From CAZMXS01 sp964570325 (GTDB lineage: Bacteria; Verrucomicrobiota; Kiritimatiellia; CAIQIC01; CAZMXS01): a DNA stretch of 64,000 nt. Each line of letters starts with the position of its first letter. Position 1 is the first letter of the stretch. Where the stretch lies: contig CAZMXS010000016.1 in the NCBI GenBank assembly GCA_964570325.1, forward strand, positions 4,120 through 68,119, in the 5' to 3' direction. The translations under genes and the position numbers were made by a program. The notes beneath the pieces are model-generated. The model worked only from the letters and a program-made list of their open reading frames with translations. It did not search any database and was not told where the DNA came from. Shown here one piece after another: positions 1 through 8,961 of this stretch.

Positions 1-2
1 CG

Positions 3-2063
3 CCGCCGGCGGCGGATGGCGCATGGACCCTGATCCACCAGGTAGGTCCCGATGGGGCGGGCGTGTATGGTCCGTGGCTGCGGACGGAAGCGGCGGCCAG
101 TGCGGTGATGGGTGATGAAATGCCCGCCGCGCCGGTTTCTGGCCCGGCGGTGATCTGGATTTCCACCAACGGGGGCTCGGCTTGGTGGCAGCTCAACAGC
201 AATGGCGTGCGCACGGCCAACGGAATTATCAACACCAGCAATATGCCGCCCGCCTCGTGGATCTTCGGCGGGGCCGCGGACATCAACAATGACGGCCGGC
301 CCGAACTGTTCTGGTGTCCAACAAACCAGGTGATGAAAACATGGTTTCTGGACGAGAACCTGCAATACAGCTCCAACGTGACGATGTATGGCTCGGAGTG
401 CCCAAAAGACTACCAATATCGGGCGTCCGGCCCGACCCGCGACGACGGGATCAACAACCTGTATTATCAGGATATATATTTCGGCTACATTGACAGTTGG
501 GTGATGAACCCCGACGGCACACTGCGGATCGCCAATCCCACCTATGCGGACTCAATCGAGCGCAGTTGGCAGTTGCGTTGCGCGGGCGACGTCAGCGGCG
601 ACGGCCGGGTGGAGTTGTTCTTCCACAAGACGAATGGTCAGTCCGGGGTTTGGTTCATGGACACGAACGGCTTTTCCATCGCCTATCGCGCGGTCTGCCC
701 CACGCGCACGCCCAGCGGCTGGGAGTTGCGCGGTTGCGGCGATGTCAGCGGCGACGGCCGGGTGGAGCTGTTCTGGCAGCGGACAAACGGCGCGACGGCG
801 GTCTGGTTCATGGACACCAACGGCGCGTTTGTGACCGGGCGCGCGATCACCAGCGTGGCGGTGCCCAACGGCTGGACGTTGCGGCAGGTGTTGGACGTGA
901 ACAACGACGGGCGCGTGGAACTGCTCTGGCAGAATGTCAGCGGCGCGACGGCCATCTGGTTCATGAACACCAACGGCGTGAAGACCAGCAGTCGTTTGAT
1001 GAATGCCACGGCCATTTCGCCCGAGTGGATCATGCGCGGCGCCCATGTGCTGCCGCCCATCACGGCGGAAGACGGCGGGTTTGATCCGCTGCCGGCGGCG
1101 GACGACATGCCGGCTGTGCCGGGCAATGTGCCCACGGTGATCTGGATTGCCACCAACGGCGCTTCAGCCTGGTGGCAGTTGAATACCGGCGGCGTGCGCA
1201 CGGCCAACGGAATTATCAACACCAGCAATATGCCGCCAGACTCGTGGATCTTCGGCGGGGCTGCGGACATCAACAATGACGGCCGGCCCGAACTGTTCTG
1301 GTGTCCAACAAACCAGGTGATGAAAACATGGTTTCTGGACGAGAACCTGCAATACAGCTCCAACGTGACGATGTATGGCTCGGAGTGCCCAAAAGACTAC
1401 CAATATCGGGCGTCCGGCCCGACCCGCGACGACGGGATCAACAACCTGTATTATCAGGATATATATTTCGGCTACATTGACAGTTGGGTGATGAACCCCG
1501 ACGGCACACTGCGGATCGCCAATCCCACCTATGCGGACTCAATCGAGCGCAGTTGGCAGTTGCGTTGCGCGGGCGACGTCAGCGGCGACGGCCGGGTCGA
1601 GCTGTTCTTCCAGAACACGAACACCGGCGCCTCGCAGGTCTGGTTCATGGACACCAACGGCCAGCAGACGGCGATGCTGCCGATCACGGCCTCGCCCATC
1701 CCGAGCGGGTGGACGCTGCGCGGCGCGGGGGATTGCAGCGGCGACGGGCGGGTGGAGCTGTTCTGGCAGCGGACGAACGGCCAGACGGCGGTGTGGTTCA
1801 TGAACACCAATGGCGCGTGGGTGACGGGCCGCTCAATATACAGCGGACTGATGCCCAGTGGCTGGACGCTGCGCCAGGTACTCGACGTGAACGGCGACGG
1901 CCGGGTCGAGCTGCTGTGGCAGCGGACGAACGGCCAGACGGGAATCTGGTTCCTGGACACCAACGGCGTGCGGACGGCCGGCTGGGCGATGAACGCCAAT
2001 ATCTCGCCGATGTGGATCATGCGCGGCGCCAGCATCAGCCCGCCCAACGCGCCACCATACTAG
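3..2063 (+). CDS. Exported or surface repeat protein with FG-GAP/VCBS-like repeats, 5' end outside window
   Basis: The frame is open to the left edge of the window, so the true start is not seen; the GTG at 63 is only the first possible internal start. The visible ~686 residues are made of short repeats of the type D(V/I)(S/N)GDGR-ELFW followed by ~10 residues and VWFMDTNG. This resembles the calcium-binding FG-GAP/VCBS propeller repeats of secreted or adhesive proteins. The protein divides into two ~330-residue halves, each starting with an 'IWI-TNGxSAWWQLN' stretch and ending with 'WIMRGA'. Part of the two halves is almost identical at DNA level (204-610 and 1191-1597). The stop is at 2061-2063. 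The substrate is unknown; the family assignment is from motif pattern only. Confidence 0.75.
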   Translation, partial: PPAADGAWTLIHQVGPDGAGVYGPWLRTEAAASAVMGDEMPAAPVSGPAVIWISTNGGSAWWQLNSNGVRTANGIINTSNMPPASWIFGGAADINNDGRPELFWCPTNQVMKTWFLDENLQYSSNVTMYGSECPKDYQYRASGPTRDDGINNLYYQDIYFGYIDSWVMNPDGTLRIANPTYADSIERSWQLRCAGDVSGDGRVELFFHKTNGQSGVWFMDTNGFSIAYRAVCPTRTPSGWELRGCGDVSGDGRVELFWQRTNGATAVWFMDTNGAFVTGRAITSVAVPNGWTLRQVLDVNNDGRVELLWQNVSGATAIWFMNTNGVKTSSRLMNATAISPEWIMRGAHVLPPITAEDGGFDPLPAADDMPAVPGNVPTVIWIATNGASAWWQLNTGGVRTANGIINTSNMPPDSWIFGGAADINNDGRPELFWCPTNQVMKTWFLDENLQYSSNVTMYGSECPKDYQYRASGPTRDDGINNLYYQDIYFGYIDSWVMNPDGTLRIANPTYADSIERSWQLRCAGDVSGDGRVELFFQNTNTGASQVWFMDTNGQQTAMLPITASPIPSGWTLRGAGDCSGDGRVELFWQRTNGQTAVWFMNTNGAWVTGRSIYSGLMPSGWTLRQVLDVNGDGRVELLWQRTNGQTGIWFLDTNGVRTAGWAMNANISPMWIMRGASISPPNAPPY
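204..610 (+). repeat. 407-bp near-identical intragenic direct repeat, copy 1
   Basis: This stretch recurs at 1191-1597, offset 987 nt (329 codons, so in frame), with only three mismatches that I can find, all near the start of the copy. Outside it the two protein halves resemble each other but differ much more, which points to recent duplication or gene conversion. Confidence 0.85.
1191..1597 (+). repeat. 407-bp near-identical intragenic direct repeat, copy 2
   Basis: Second copy of 204-610. Synonymous positions are conserved too, so protein selection alone does not explain the identity. Confidence 0.85.
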
Positions 2064-2342
2064 GCGGATGCCATAGCCACTGGGCCAGGGGCGCCCCGGC
2101 GACCCAAATGCAGGGCGCCCCGAGTCCGCAAAGCGCGTGTTTCAGCGCCTGATGAAGCTGGACGTTGTTCGCAAGCTCCCCATTTAGCGCCCCGGAGAGA
2201 TTGCATTTGGAGGAATGATCGGCCTATCCTTGCAGACGGTATGGCCCGGGCGCCTGACCGGCAGCGGATTGCTTGACGGTTGCGGAGGCGGCGCGCGCCG
2301 GCTAGTCTGGTCCGGTCATGGGATAAACGCAGGAGCGATGCG

Positions 2343-2747
2343 ATGAAGAAATGGAGGCTGGCGCTGATGTCGGTCGCGGCCTGGCTGGCGGTGACCGCGA
2401 GTCCGCGGGCGACGATTGACTGGTCGCAGCGGGTTGGGGAACTGCGGGACGCCAAGGTTTATGCGCAGGACGGCAGTCAGACCTTCCTTGGCAAGATCGT
2501 AAACTCCAGCCACACCGATTCCATCTTCAACCGATACGGAACGTACGGGAGCGATACCTCCAACACGTCCATTTGGAACAAGTTCAGTCCGTTTGGCGGA
2601 GAGAACGGCCAGTACTCGCCCTTCAACGCATTTGCCAGTCCGCCCAAGATCATCAAGGACGGTATGCTGGTCGGCTACCTCACGGTGCGGCAAATGGGAA
2701 ACAGCATCTCGCCCGAGCAGCTCCGAGCCCTGCAGGACCAGTTCTGA
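2343..2747 (+). CDS. Small exported protein of unknown function
   Basis: 134 residues. The ATG at 2343 was chosen because an AGGAG ribosome site lies at 2331-2335 and a signal peptide (MKKWRLALMSVAAWLAVTAS) follows at once. The mature part has short repeats of a pattern I recall from unnamed bacterial proteins: 'DSIFNRYGTYGS', 'TSIWNKFSPFG', 'YSPFNAFAS', then a PP/I-I-DG-GYLT ending. This favours a small secreted repeat fold. Function is unknown. It stands alone, 279 nt after the upstream repeat-protein gene, with no operon partner. Confidence 0.6.
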   Translation: MKKWRLALMSVAAWLAVTASPRATIDWSQRVGELRDAKVYAQDGSQTFLGKIVNSSHTDSIFNRYGTYGSDTSNTSIWNKFSPFGGENGQYSPFNAFASPPKIIKDGMLVGYLTVRQMGNSISPEQLRALQDQF

Positions 2748-2891
2748 CGCATCCGCTTCGGTGGCTGAAATTAGCCCACGGATCCACGCCGCTGAAGTTG
2801 CGGCCGGGCGTGGCCGGCGCCGCGTTCGCGTTGTCCCCGCGATAAAGAGTGCATCGGCCGGGGCACGGGCGTATATTCGCCCCGGCGCATC

Positions 2892-5441
2892 ATGAACAGC
2901 GATGTGATCATCCTGACGGTGGAGGCGTTTGCGGTTTACCTGCTGGTGCTGTGGGCGCATTCGCTGCGCCTGCGCGTGGGGTTGGGGCCGTTTTTTGCGC
3001 TGCTGGGCGGGATCACGGCGGTCATGTCGTGGATCACCGACGCCGGGGTCAAGGTCAGCGCGGGCGGGATCACGTTCATGGTTGGCTCGACGGTGTTTTA
3101 CACGGCGCTGCTGCTGGGTGTGTTTGTCGTTTACGTTTTCGATGGGCCGCGCGCGACGCGCATTACGATTCTCACCATTGCCGGTGTTTCGATGATGGCG
3201 CCCCTGATCGCGGTGATCATCCATCTGCAAACCCGGCTTTCCGGCGCGGCGCCGCTCGGCTACATCCCGCTGCCGAGCCTGCGGATCAATACGGCTTCCG
3301 TGCTGGCGACGGTGGCCGACCTGGTATTCCTGGCGATCGTCTGGGAGCTGCTCGGCCGCTCTAAATTTCATCGCTGGACGTGGTTGCGGGCTTTTCTCAC
3401 GCTGCTGGGGGTGATGTGGCTGGACGTCGTGCTGTTCGCGACCGGCGCGTTTGCCGGCACACCGATCTACTTGAGCGTCATGTCCGGCACCCTGTTCAGT
3501 CGCCTGATCATTTCAGCCTGCGCCAGTCCGCTGCTGTTCGCCTATCTGAACTGGCAGAACAGCAAGACGGGCGCGATGTTGGAAAACCGCCCGATCCTGG
3601 CGATCCTGCGCGAGGTCGCCCAGGCGCGCGTCGAGCTGGGTCTGGCCCACGAAGAGATCGAGCGGCGCAAGCGCGCGGAGGAGGCCTTGCGGCAATCCAA
3701 GGCGGAACTGGAGCAGGCCAACGCCGCGCTGGAGCGCGCGATGGCGCAGACCGCGGCGGCCAACGCGGCCAAGTCCGAGTTTCTCGCCAACATGAGCCAT
3801 GAGATCCGCACGCCGATGAACGCGGTGCTGGGTATGACCGGTCTGCTGCTGAACACGCCGCTGAACCCGGCGCAACGGCACTATGTCGAGGTGGTGCGCG
3901 CCAGCGGCGAGGCGCTGCTGGGCCTGATCAATGACATCCTGGATTTGTCGAAGATCGAGGCCGGCAAATTGGAGCTGGAACAAATGGATTTCGACCTGCC
4001 GCGGCTGTTGGCCGATTGCGTGGCCCCTTTGGAGGCGCGGGCCCATGAAAAAGGGCTGCGGCTGGATTACGCGGCCGATGCCGCGGTTCCCCCGCGCCTG
4101 CGCGGCGATCCCAGGCGGCTGCGCCAGATTCTGACGAATCTATTAGGCAATGCCATCAAATTCACGCCGCCGGGGGAGGTGGCGCTGCGGGTCACGCGCG
4201 AGGCTGAAAGCGCGGCCGGCGTTCGATTGCGCTTTGCCGTGCGCGACACGGGCATCGGCATCCCGTCGGACAAACTGGACCGGCTATTCCAAAAGTTTTC
4301 GCAGGTGGATGCCTCCGTCACACGCCAGTACGGCGGCTCGGGCCTGGGTCTGGTCATTTGCCGGCAACTGGCGGAAATGATGGGCGGCACCGTTGGGGTG
4401 ACAAGCACGGTGGGGCGCGGTTCGGAGTTCTGGTTTACCGCGAACCTGGCGCGGCCGGCGGCGCCGGCTGTTGAACCGGCGTTGGGGGGCGAGGCGGAAT
4501 CGGCGGACATCCGGCGCGGGCGCGTCCTGCTGGTCGAGGATAACGAGTTTAACCGCCAGGTGGCCGTGAACCTGTTGCGGGGCATGGGATTGCAAGTGGA
4601 TACGGCGGTGGATGGCCCGGCGGCGCTTCGGCTGCTGGAAACCAGCGCGTTCGATGCGATCTTCATGGATGTCCAGATGCCCGGCATGGACGGCTTCGAG
4701 ACCACCCGGCGCATTCGGCAGCGGGAACAGGCGGGGCAAGGGGCGGCGAGCGGGGATGTGAGCGCAGTGGGCGGCGATCAGTTATCCGCGAGCAGTAATC
4801 CGTCATCCGCGGGCAAGGATCAACCGGCCGCGTCGGCTGCCGGGGTGGATCATTCCGCTTTTACCAGTTCGCCGGCGCCATTCCGACATGTGCCGATCAT
4901 TGCCATGACCGCCCACGCCATGCAGGGGGAGCGGGAGCGATGCCTGGAGGCCGGCATGGACGACTATGTGAGCAAGCCGATTCATGTCGCCGAACTTGCC
5001 GCCAAACTTTCGCGCTGGTTGCCGCTGGCGGCGGCTGAACCGGCTGCTGCAGCGGTTGCCGCCCCCGTTCCGGCGGCCGGGCCGGAGGTGGCGGGGTGGT
5101 TGGAACGGGCGCTGGCGCGCTTGGTTGGCGAGTTGCATTTCCAGCCGGCAGCGGCACACAAGATGCTGGCGGACTTCAGCGCGCAGGCCGACGCCAAACT
5201 CGCGGCCATCGCGCGCGAAATCGAAAAACGAGACGCCGCGGCGGCGGGCGCCCAGGCCCATGCCTTGCGCGGCGCCGCGGCCAATTTTGGGTTGGATGCG
5301 CTGGCGCGTATGTTGCAGGAAGTCGAGCAGGCCGCGCGCGCGAGCGACTGGGACACGGCGCCGACGCGGCTCGAAACCCTTCGCGCGCAGGCGCGCGCGC
5401 TGGCCCGGCACTTGGAGACCGGCAATGGGACGGGAAATTGA
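2892..5441 (+). CDS. Membrane-bound hybrid sensor histidine kinase with receiver and HPt domains
   Basis: 849 residues. About six hydrophobic segments fill residues 1-220, an integral-membrane sensor with no recognised periplasmic domain. A short coiled coil (~235-295) leads to the HisKA box, with the phospho-accepting His about residue 303 (MSHEIRTPMN). The ATPase domain has N box LLGNAIKF, G1 DTGIGI and G2 GSGLGL. A receiver domain follows (VLLVEDNEFNRQ; phospho-acceptor Asp about 593 in MDVQMPGMDG), interrupted near 620-660 by a low-complexity Ser/Ala insert. It ends with an HPt domain whose His is about residue 790 (HALRGAAANFG). All elements for an internal His-Asp-His relay are intact. 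No output regulator lies beside it. The 3' end overlaps the CYTH gene by 17 nt. Confidence 0.88.
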   Translation: MNSDVIILTVEAFAVYLLVLWAHSLRLRVGLGPFFALLGGITAVMSWITDAGVKVSAGGITFMVGSTVFYTALLLGVFVVYVFDGPRATRITILTIAGVSMMAPLIAVIIHLQTRLSGAAPLGYIPLPSLRINTASVLATVADLVFLAIVWELLGRSKFHRWTWLRAFLTLLGVMWLDVVLFATGAFAGTPIYLSVMSGTLFSRLIISACASPLLFAYLNWQNSKTGAMLENRPILAILREVAQARVELGLAHEEIERRKRAEEALRQSKAELEQANAALERAMAQTAAANAAKSEFLANMSHEIRTPMNAVLGMTGLLLNTPLNPAQRHYVEVVRASGEALLGLINDILDLSKIEAGKLELEQMDFDLPRLLADCVAPLEARAHEKGLRLDYAADAAVPPRLRGDPRRLRQILTNLLGNAIKFTPPGEVALRVTREAESAAGVRLRFAVRDTGIGIPSDKLDRLFQKFSQVDASVTRQYGGSGLGLVICRQLAEMMGGTVGVTSTVGRGSEFWFTANLARPAAPAVEPALGGEAESADIRRGRVLLVEDNEFNRQVAVNLLRGMGLQVDTAVDGPAALRLLETSAFDAIFMDVQMPGMDGFETTRRIRQREQAGQGAASGDVSAVGGDQLSASSNPSSAGKDQPAASAAGVDHSAFTSSPAPFRHVPIIAMTAHAMQGERERCLEAGMDDYVSKPIHVAELAAKLSRWLPLAAAEPAAAAVAAPVPAAGPEVAGWLERALARLVGELHFQPAAAHKMLADFSAQADAKLAAIAREIEKRDAAAAGAQAHALRGAAANFGLDALARMLQEVEQAARASDWDTAPTRLETLRAQARALARHLETGNGTGN

Positions 5442-5898
5442 ACGCAAGTTTCTGGTGGCGGATGACGGCTGGCGTCGGGACGCCGGGCCGGGAGTGCGCT
5501 GCCGTCAGGGATATCTGCTGACCGGGCCGGCCTGCACGGTGCGCGTGCGGGTGATGGGCGAGCAAGGCTTTTTGACCATCAAGGGCCGGATGGAAGGCAT
5601 TACCCGCGCTGAATTCGAATATCCCGTGCCGCGCGTCGAGGCGGATGAGATGCTGGACCGTTTTTGTGCCGCGCGGCTGGTGGACAAGATCCGTTACCCG
5701 GTGTTGCACGCGGGGATGAAGTGGGCAGTAGACGAATTTCTTGGCGTCAACCGGGGGCTGGTCGTCGCGGAGATCGAACTCGCGGACGCTGGTCAGGATT
5801 TTGCGCGGCCCCCGTGGGTTGGCGCGGAAGTTACGAGTGATCCGCGCTATTTGAACGCCAACCTGGCGCAACATCCGTTTACAGAATGGCCCGGGTGA
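5425..5898 (+). CDS. CYTH-domain protein (adenylate cyclase/thiamine triphosphatase fold)
   Basis: 157 residues. It begins MGREIERKFLV, the ExExK signature that binds metal and triphosphate in the CYTH tunnel fold, followed by basic strands (CTVRVRV, FLTIKGRMEG, RAEFEYPV), a KIRYPV strand and an acidic VVAEIELAD strand. Family members hydrolyse inorganic or nucleoside triphosphates, or more rarely make cAMP; small stand-alone bacterial proteins are mostly inorganic triphosphatases. The ATG at 5425 lies inside the end of the kinase gene (17-nt overlap), suggesting translational coupling. The exact substrate is not predictable from sequence. Confidence 0.82.
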   Translation: MGREIERKFLVADDGWRRDAGPGVRCRQGYLLTGPACTVRVRVMGEQGFLTIKGRMEGITRAEFEYPVPRVEADEMLDRFCAARLVDKIRYPVLHAGMKWAVDEFLGVNRGLVVAEIELADAGQDFARPPWVGAEVTSDPRYLNANLAQHPFTEWPG

Positions 5899-5918
5899 GG
5901 CACGATCGCCGGTTGTGG

Positions 5919-6186
5919 CGAGCGTAAGCGAGCGGAATACTCCCGCCGGTTGGCCAGCTCCTCTGCCGCCACTCGCTCCCGCTCGTGGGTACGCCGCGCC
6001 CGGATGCGTAGCCGCGAGCGTAAGCGAGCGGAATACTCCCGCTGGTTGGCCAGCTCCTCTGCAGCCACTTGCTCCCGCTCGTGGGTACGCCGCGCCCGGA
6101 TGCGTACCTGCGAGCGTAAGCGAGCGGAACGATCCCGCCGGTTGGCCTGGCCCCTCTGCGGCCACTCGCTCCCGCTCGTGGGTACG
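5919..6186 (+). repeat. Three tandem ~95-bp hairpin-forming repeat units
   Basis: Units begin at 5919, 6014 and 6110 and are nearly identical; the third lacks its distal end. Each starts with GCGAGCGTAAGCGAGCGG and, about 45 nt later, carries CCACTCGCTCCCGCTCGT. The two arms pair over roughly 15 bp around a small internal bulge, so each unit can fold as one long hairpin. The array fills the space between two convergent gene ends (CYTH stop 5898, GGGtGRT stop 6192), a usual place for REP/BIME-like elements. ORFs through it look like by-products of the repeat. Confidence 0.8.
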
Positions 6187-6191
6187 TGGCG

Positions 6192-7202
6192 CTATTTCCG
6201 GGAAGCCTCCTCGATGGCGACCGCGACGGCCACCGTGGCGCCGACCATCGGATTGTTGCCCATGCCGATGAGGCCCATCATCTCGACATGCGCGGGCACC
6301 GAGGATGAACCGGCGAATTGGGCATCGGAATGCATGCGGCCCATGGTGTCGGTCATGCCGTAGGAGGCGGGGCCCGCCGCCATGTTGTCCGGATGCAGGG
6401 TCCGGCCCGTCCCGCCGCCGGAGGCGACGGAGAAGTATTTCTTACCCCGCTCGACGCATTCCTTCTTATAGGTGCCGGCGACAGGATGCTGAAAGCGGGT
6501 TGGATTGGTGGAGTTGCCGGTGATGGACACGTCCACCTCTTCCTGCCACATGATGGCGACGCCTTCGCGGACATCGTCGGCGCCATAGCAGCGGACCTTG
6601 GCATTCGGGCCGGTGGAGAAGGGAATTTCCCGCACGATGGCGAGCCGGCCAGTGGCGTAGTCGAATTGCGTCTGCACATAGGTGAAGCCGTTGATGCGGC
6701 TGATGATGTAGGCAGCGTCCTTGCCCAGGCCGTTGAGGCAGACTTTCAGGGGCTGCCGGCGGACCTTGTTGGCGCTCTTGGCGATGCCGATGGCGCCCTC
6801 CGCGGCGGCAAAACTCTCATGGCCGGCGAGGAAGCAGAAGCACCGCGTTTCCTCGCGCAGCAGCATCGCGGCCAGGTTGCCGTGGCCCAGCCCGACCTTG
6901 CGGTCGTCGGCGACGGAGCCGGGGATGCAGAAGGCTTGCAGCCCTTCGCCGATGGCTTCGGCGGCGTCCGCCGCCCGGGTGCAGCCTTTCCGGATGGCAA
7001 TGGCGGCGCCAACGGTATAGGCCCAGACAGCGTTCTCAAAGCAAATGCTCTGGATTGTCCGGGTGATAGCGGCCGGGTCAATTCCTTTATCGGCGCAGAC
7101 CTGACGGGCGTCCTGGAGGGTGGCCATGCCGTATTTCTTCAGGACGGTTTCGATTTGGGGGATACGGCGTTCGTAAGATTCAAATAATGCTTTATCAGCC
7201 AT
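6192..7202 (-). CDS. GGGtGRT family protein
   Basis: 336 residues. The start was set at MADKALFESYERRIPQIE, where the family normally begins; a GAGGT ribosome site sits just upstream on this strand. The eponymous SGGGTGRTLHPD motif is near residue 275, in a Gly-rich C-terminal region with GMTDTMGRMHSDAQFAG. The biochemical role is not established. In anaerobes, members lie next to a NifU-like Fe-S scaffold gene, as here (16-nt gap to the upstream gene at 7219-7911), so a role in Fe-S cluster or metal handling is an inference from context. The protein appears full length. Confidence 0.88.
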   Translation of the reverse strand: MADKALFESYERRIPQIETVLKKYGMATLQDARQVCADKGIDPAAITRTIQSICFENAVWAYTVGAAIAIRKGCTRAADAAEAIGEGLQAFCIPGSVADDRKVGLGHGNLAAMLLREETRCFCFLAGHESFAAAEGAIGIAKSANKVRRQPLKVCLNGLGKDAAYIISRINGFTYVQTQFDYATGRLAIVREIPFSTGPNAKVRCYGADDVREGVAIMWQEEVDVSITGNSTNPTRFQHPVAGTYKKECVERGKKYFSVASGGGTGRTLHPDNMAAGPASYGMTDTMGRMHSDAQFAGSSSVPAHVEMMGLIGMGNNPMVGATVAVAVAIEEASRK

Positions 7203-7218
7203 GGTGGAATACCTCGTT

Positions 7219-7911
7219 TTATTCGTGGCGGGGATTGATGGTTTTGACGGCATCGGCGATGCGGCCATAGCGGCCGGTGGCTTTCTTCAAGGCCTCGGCC
7301 GGCTCCATGCCCTGGCTGATGTGCTCCATCATGACGCCGAGGCGGACAAATTCGTAGCCGATGATTTCATCATTGGCGTCGAGGCCGATCTTGGTGACAA
7401 AGCCTTCGGCAATTTCGAGATAGCGCGGTCCTTTGGCGAGAGTGCCGTACATGGTGCCAATCTGGGAGCGCAAGCCCTTGCCCAGATCCTCCAGTCCGGC
7501 GCCGATGGGCAGGCCGCCTTCGGAGAAGGCGCTCTGACTGCGGCCATAGGCGATCTGCAGAAACAGCTCGCGCATGGCGGTGTTGATCGCGTCGCACACC
7601 AGGTCGGTATTGAGCGCTTCGAGGACCGTTTTGCCGGGCAGAATCTCGGAGGCCATCGCGGCCGAGTGGGTCATGCCGGAGCAGCCGAGGGTTTCAACCA
7701 AGGCTTCCTGGATAATGCCGTCCTTGATGTTGAGGGTGAGTTTGCAAGCCCCCTGCTGGGGCGCGCACCAGCCGACGCCGTGGGTGAGGCCGGAGATATC
7801 CTTGATCTCCTTGACCTGCACCCATTTCCCTTCCTCGGGGATGGGCGCGGGCCCGTGATCGCGCAATTTCTTTACACAGCACATGTGCTGCACTTCATGG
7901 GAATAGATCAT
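7219..7911 (-). CDS. NifU-like iron-sulfur cluster assembly scaffold protein
   Basis: 230 residues. The N-terminal part follows the IscU/NifU scaffold fold, with Cys-containing strands such as VGWCAPQQGACK and ETLGCSGMTHSAAMAS; these cysteines are candidate cluster ligands. It is longer than classical IscU (~130 aa), with a C-terminal extension shared by the homologues that accompany GGGtGRT proteins. It is the first gene of a two-gene minus-strand operon. The first codons also hold MCCVKK, adding a CC pair. No cysteine desulfurase gene is in the window, so the sulfur source must be encoded elsewhere. Confidence 0.82.
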   Translation of the reverse strand: MIYSHEVQHMCCVKKLRDHGPAPIPEEGKWVQVKEIKDISGLTHGVGWCAPQQGACKLTLNIKDGIIQEALVETLGCSGMTHSAAMASEILPGKTVLEALNTDLVCDAINTAMRELFLQIAYGRSQSAFSEGGLPIGAGLEDLGKGLRSQIGTMYGTLAKGPRYLEIAEGFVTKIGLDANDEIIGYEFVRLGVMMEHISQGMEPAEALKKATGRYGRIADAVKTINPRHE

Positions 7912-7959
7912 GTGATGTCCTCGTTATGTGGTTGACTGGAATTACATACTTCGGGCGCG

Positions 7960-7988
7960 ATCCTATGCCAGAATCCGGGACGATTCAA
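7960..7988 (-). promoter_or_regulatory. Candidate sigma70-type promoter of the NifU-like/GGGtGRT operon
   Basis: On the minus strand TTGAAT (7983-7988) is followed after 17 nt by TAGGAT (7960-7965), upstream of the start codon at 7911. Both boxes match consensus at four or more positions. Prediction by eye only. Confidence 0.4.
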
Positions 7989-8013
7989 TCGGCGAAATCG
8001 AATGTTTCATTTT

Positions 8014-8805
8014 TTATGGCGCGGCGAACCGGGCCGGTTGATCTGCGCGCAGGTTATACCTTGAGGGCACGATTTTTTGCGCCAGGCAAATCTCGATCAG
8101 GCCCAGGCTGCGCGGGATGCCAGATTGGATTTGCAGCCCGGCGCGCGCGAAATCCTGCCGCAACTGTGACCGGGTGGGGAAGCGCCGCAGGCTTTCGGCG
8201 AGGTAGAGATACGGGCGCGGATCGCGGTGGAAAATCAAGCCCCAGAATCCGCCCCAGAGCTGGAGCAGGAGGCGGTCGAGCGCGGCGCGCGGGCGAAAAT
8301 CAGATCTTGAGAACTCGAGGAACACGGCGCGGCCGTCCGGCCGCAGCACGCGGTGGACTTCCCGCAGGAACGCCGGCAGGTTCGGCGCGTTGCGCAAGGC
8401 ATATCCGCCGGTCAGGATATCCACGCTTTCATCGGCCGCGGCCAGCCGACCCATGTCGCCTTGCACAAACTCGATTTGCCGGCCGGCATGTTTGTTTCGG
8501 GCGATGGCGAGCATGGATTCCGTCAGGTCCACGCCTGTGATTCGGGCGTTGGGATAACGCGCGCGGAGCAGGGCGGCCAGGTCGCCGGTCCCGCAGGCGA
8601 CATCCAGGCAAGCGGTTACATTTTCCTTCGGCAACAAGGCGACCATTTCCTGTTTCCAGACGGCATCGCGTCCAAACGAAAGCAGGCGGTTGATCCGGTC
8701 GTAGTGTCCCGCGATCCGGGTGAAAATCTCCTCATTGAGCCGGCGTTTGCGGTCGGGCGCATCCCAGACGCCGGCGGATCGTGGATGACTGGGTGGGCTT
8801 TGCAT
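8014..8805 (-). CDS. ubiE: UbiE/MenG-type quinone biosynthesis C-methyltransferase
   Basis: 263 residues. SAM-dependent methyltransferase with motif I LDVACGTGDLAALL, motif II ITGVDLTESMLAIA and the UbiE/COQ5 signatures 'F-IA-HYD-INRLLSFGRD-WK' near the N terminus and 'GYALRNAPNLPAFLREVHRVLRPDG'. Family enzymes methylate the demethylmenaquinone or benzoquinol ring. No other quinone biosynthesis gene lies nearby, so menaquinone is only the likelier substrate for this kind of bacterium. The ATG at 8805 gives an N-terminal extension of about 20 residues before the conserved region; a start a little downstream is possible. Confidence 0.82.
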   Translation of the reverse strand: MQSPPSHPRSAGVWDAPDRKRRLNEEIFTRIAGHYDRINRLLSFGRDAVWKQEMVALLPKENVTACLDVACGTGDLAALLRARYPNARITGVDLTESMLAIARNKHAGRQIEFVQGDMGRLAAADESVDILTGGYALRNAPNLPAFLREVHRVLRPDGRAVFLEFSRSDFRPRAALDRLLLQLWGGFWGLIFHRDPRPYLYLAESLRRFPTRSQLRQDFARAGLQIQSGIPRSLGLIEICLAQKIVPSRYNLRADQPARFAAP

Positions 8806-8961
8806 TCAGGTCATTGAAGAGTCCCGGTGGTCATTGGGCAACTGAAATATGCGGAAAATAGCCGGCCGGCGGCCTCGAAATGATGCCCGGACAATACATT
8901 TCGCTCACGCGATACAAGGTTGAATCCTTGTGCTTGGCGGGCCGACCCGATGCCGCGTTCC

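Noticed and set aside
552..2455. Long antisense and out-of-frame ORFs inside the repeat protein and elsewhere
   Set aside because: They follow high GC third-position bias and codon-repeat structure, lack ribosome sites and have Arg/Ala-rich shadow composition.
5919..6186. The repeat array as a CRISPR
   Set aside because: Only three units, nearly the whole unit is conserved with no variable spacers, and no cas gene is nearby.
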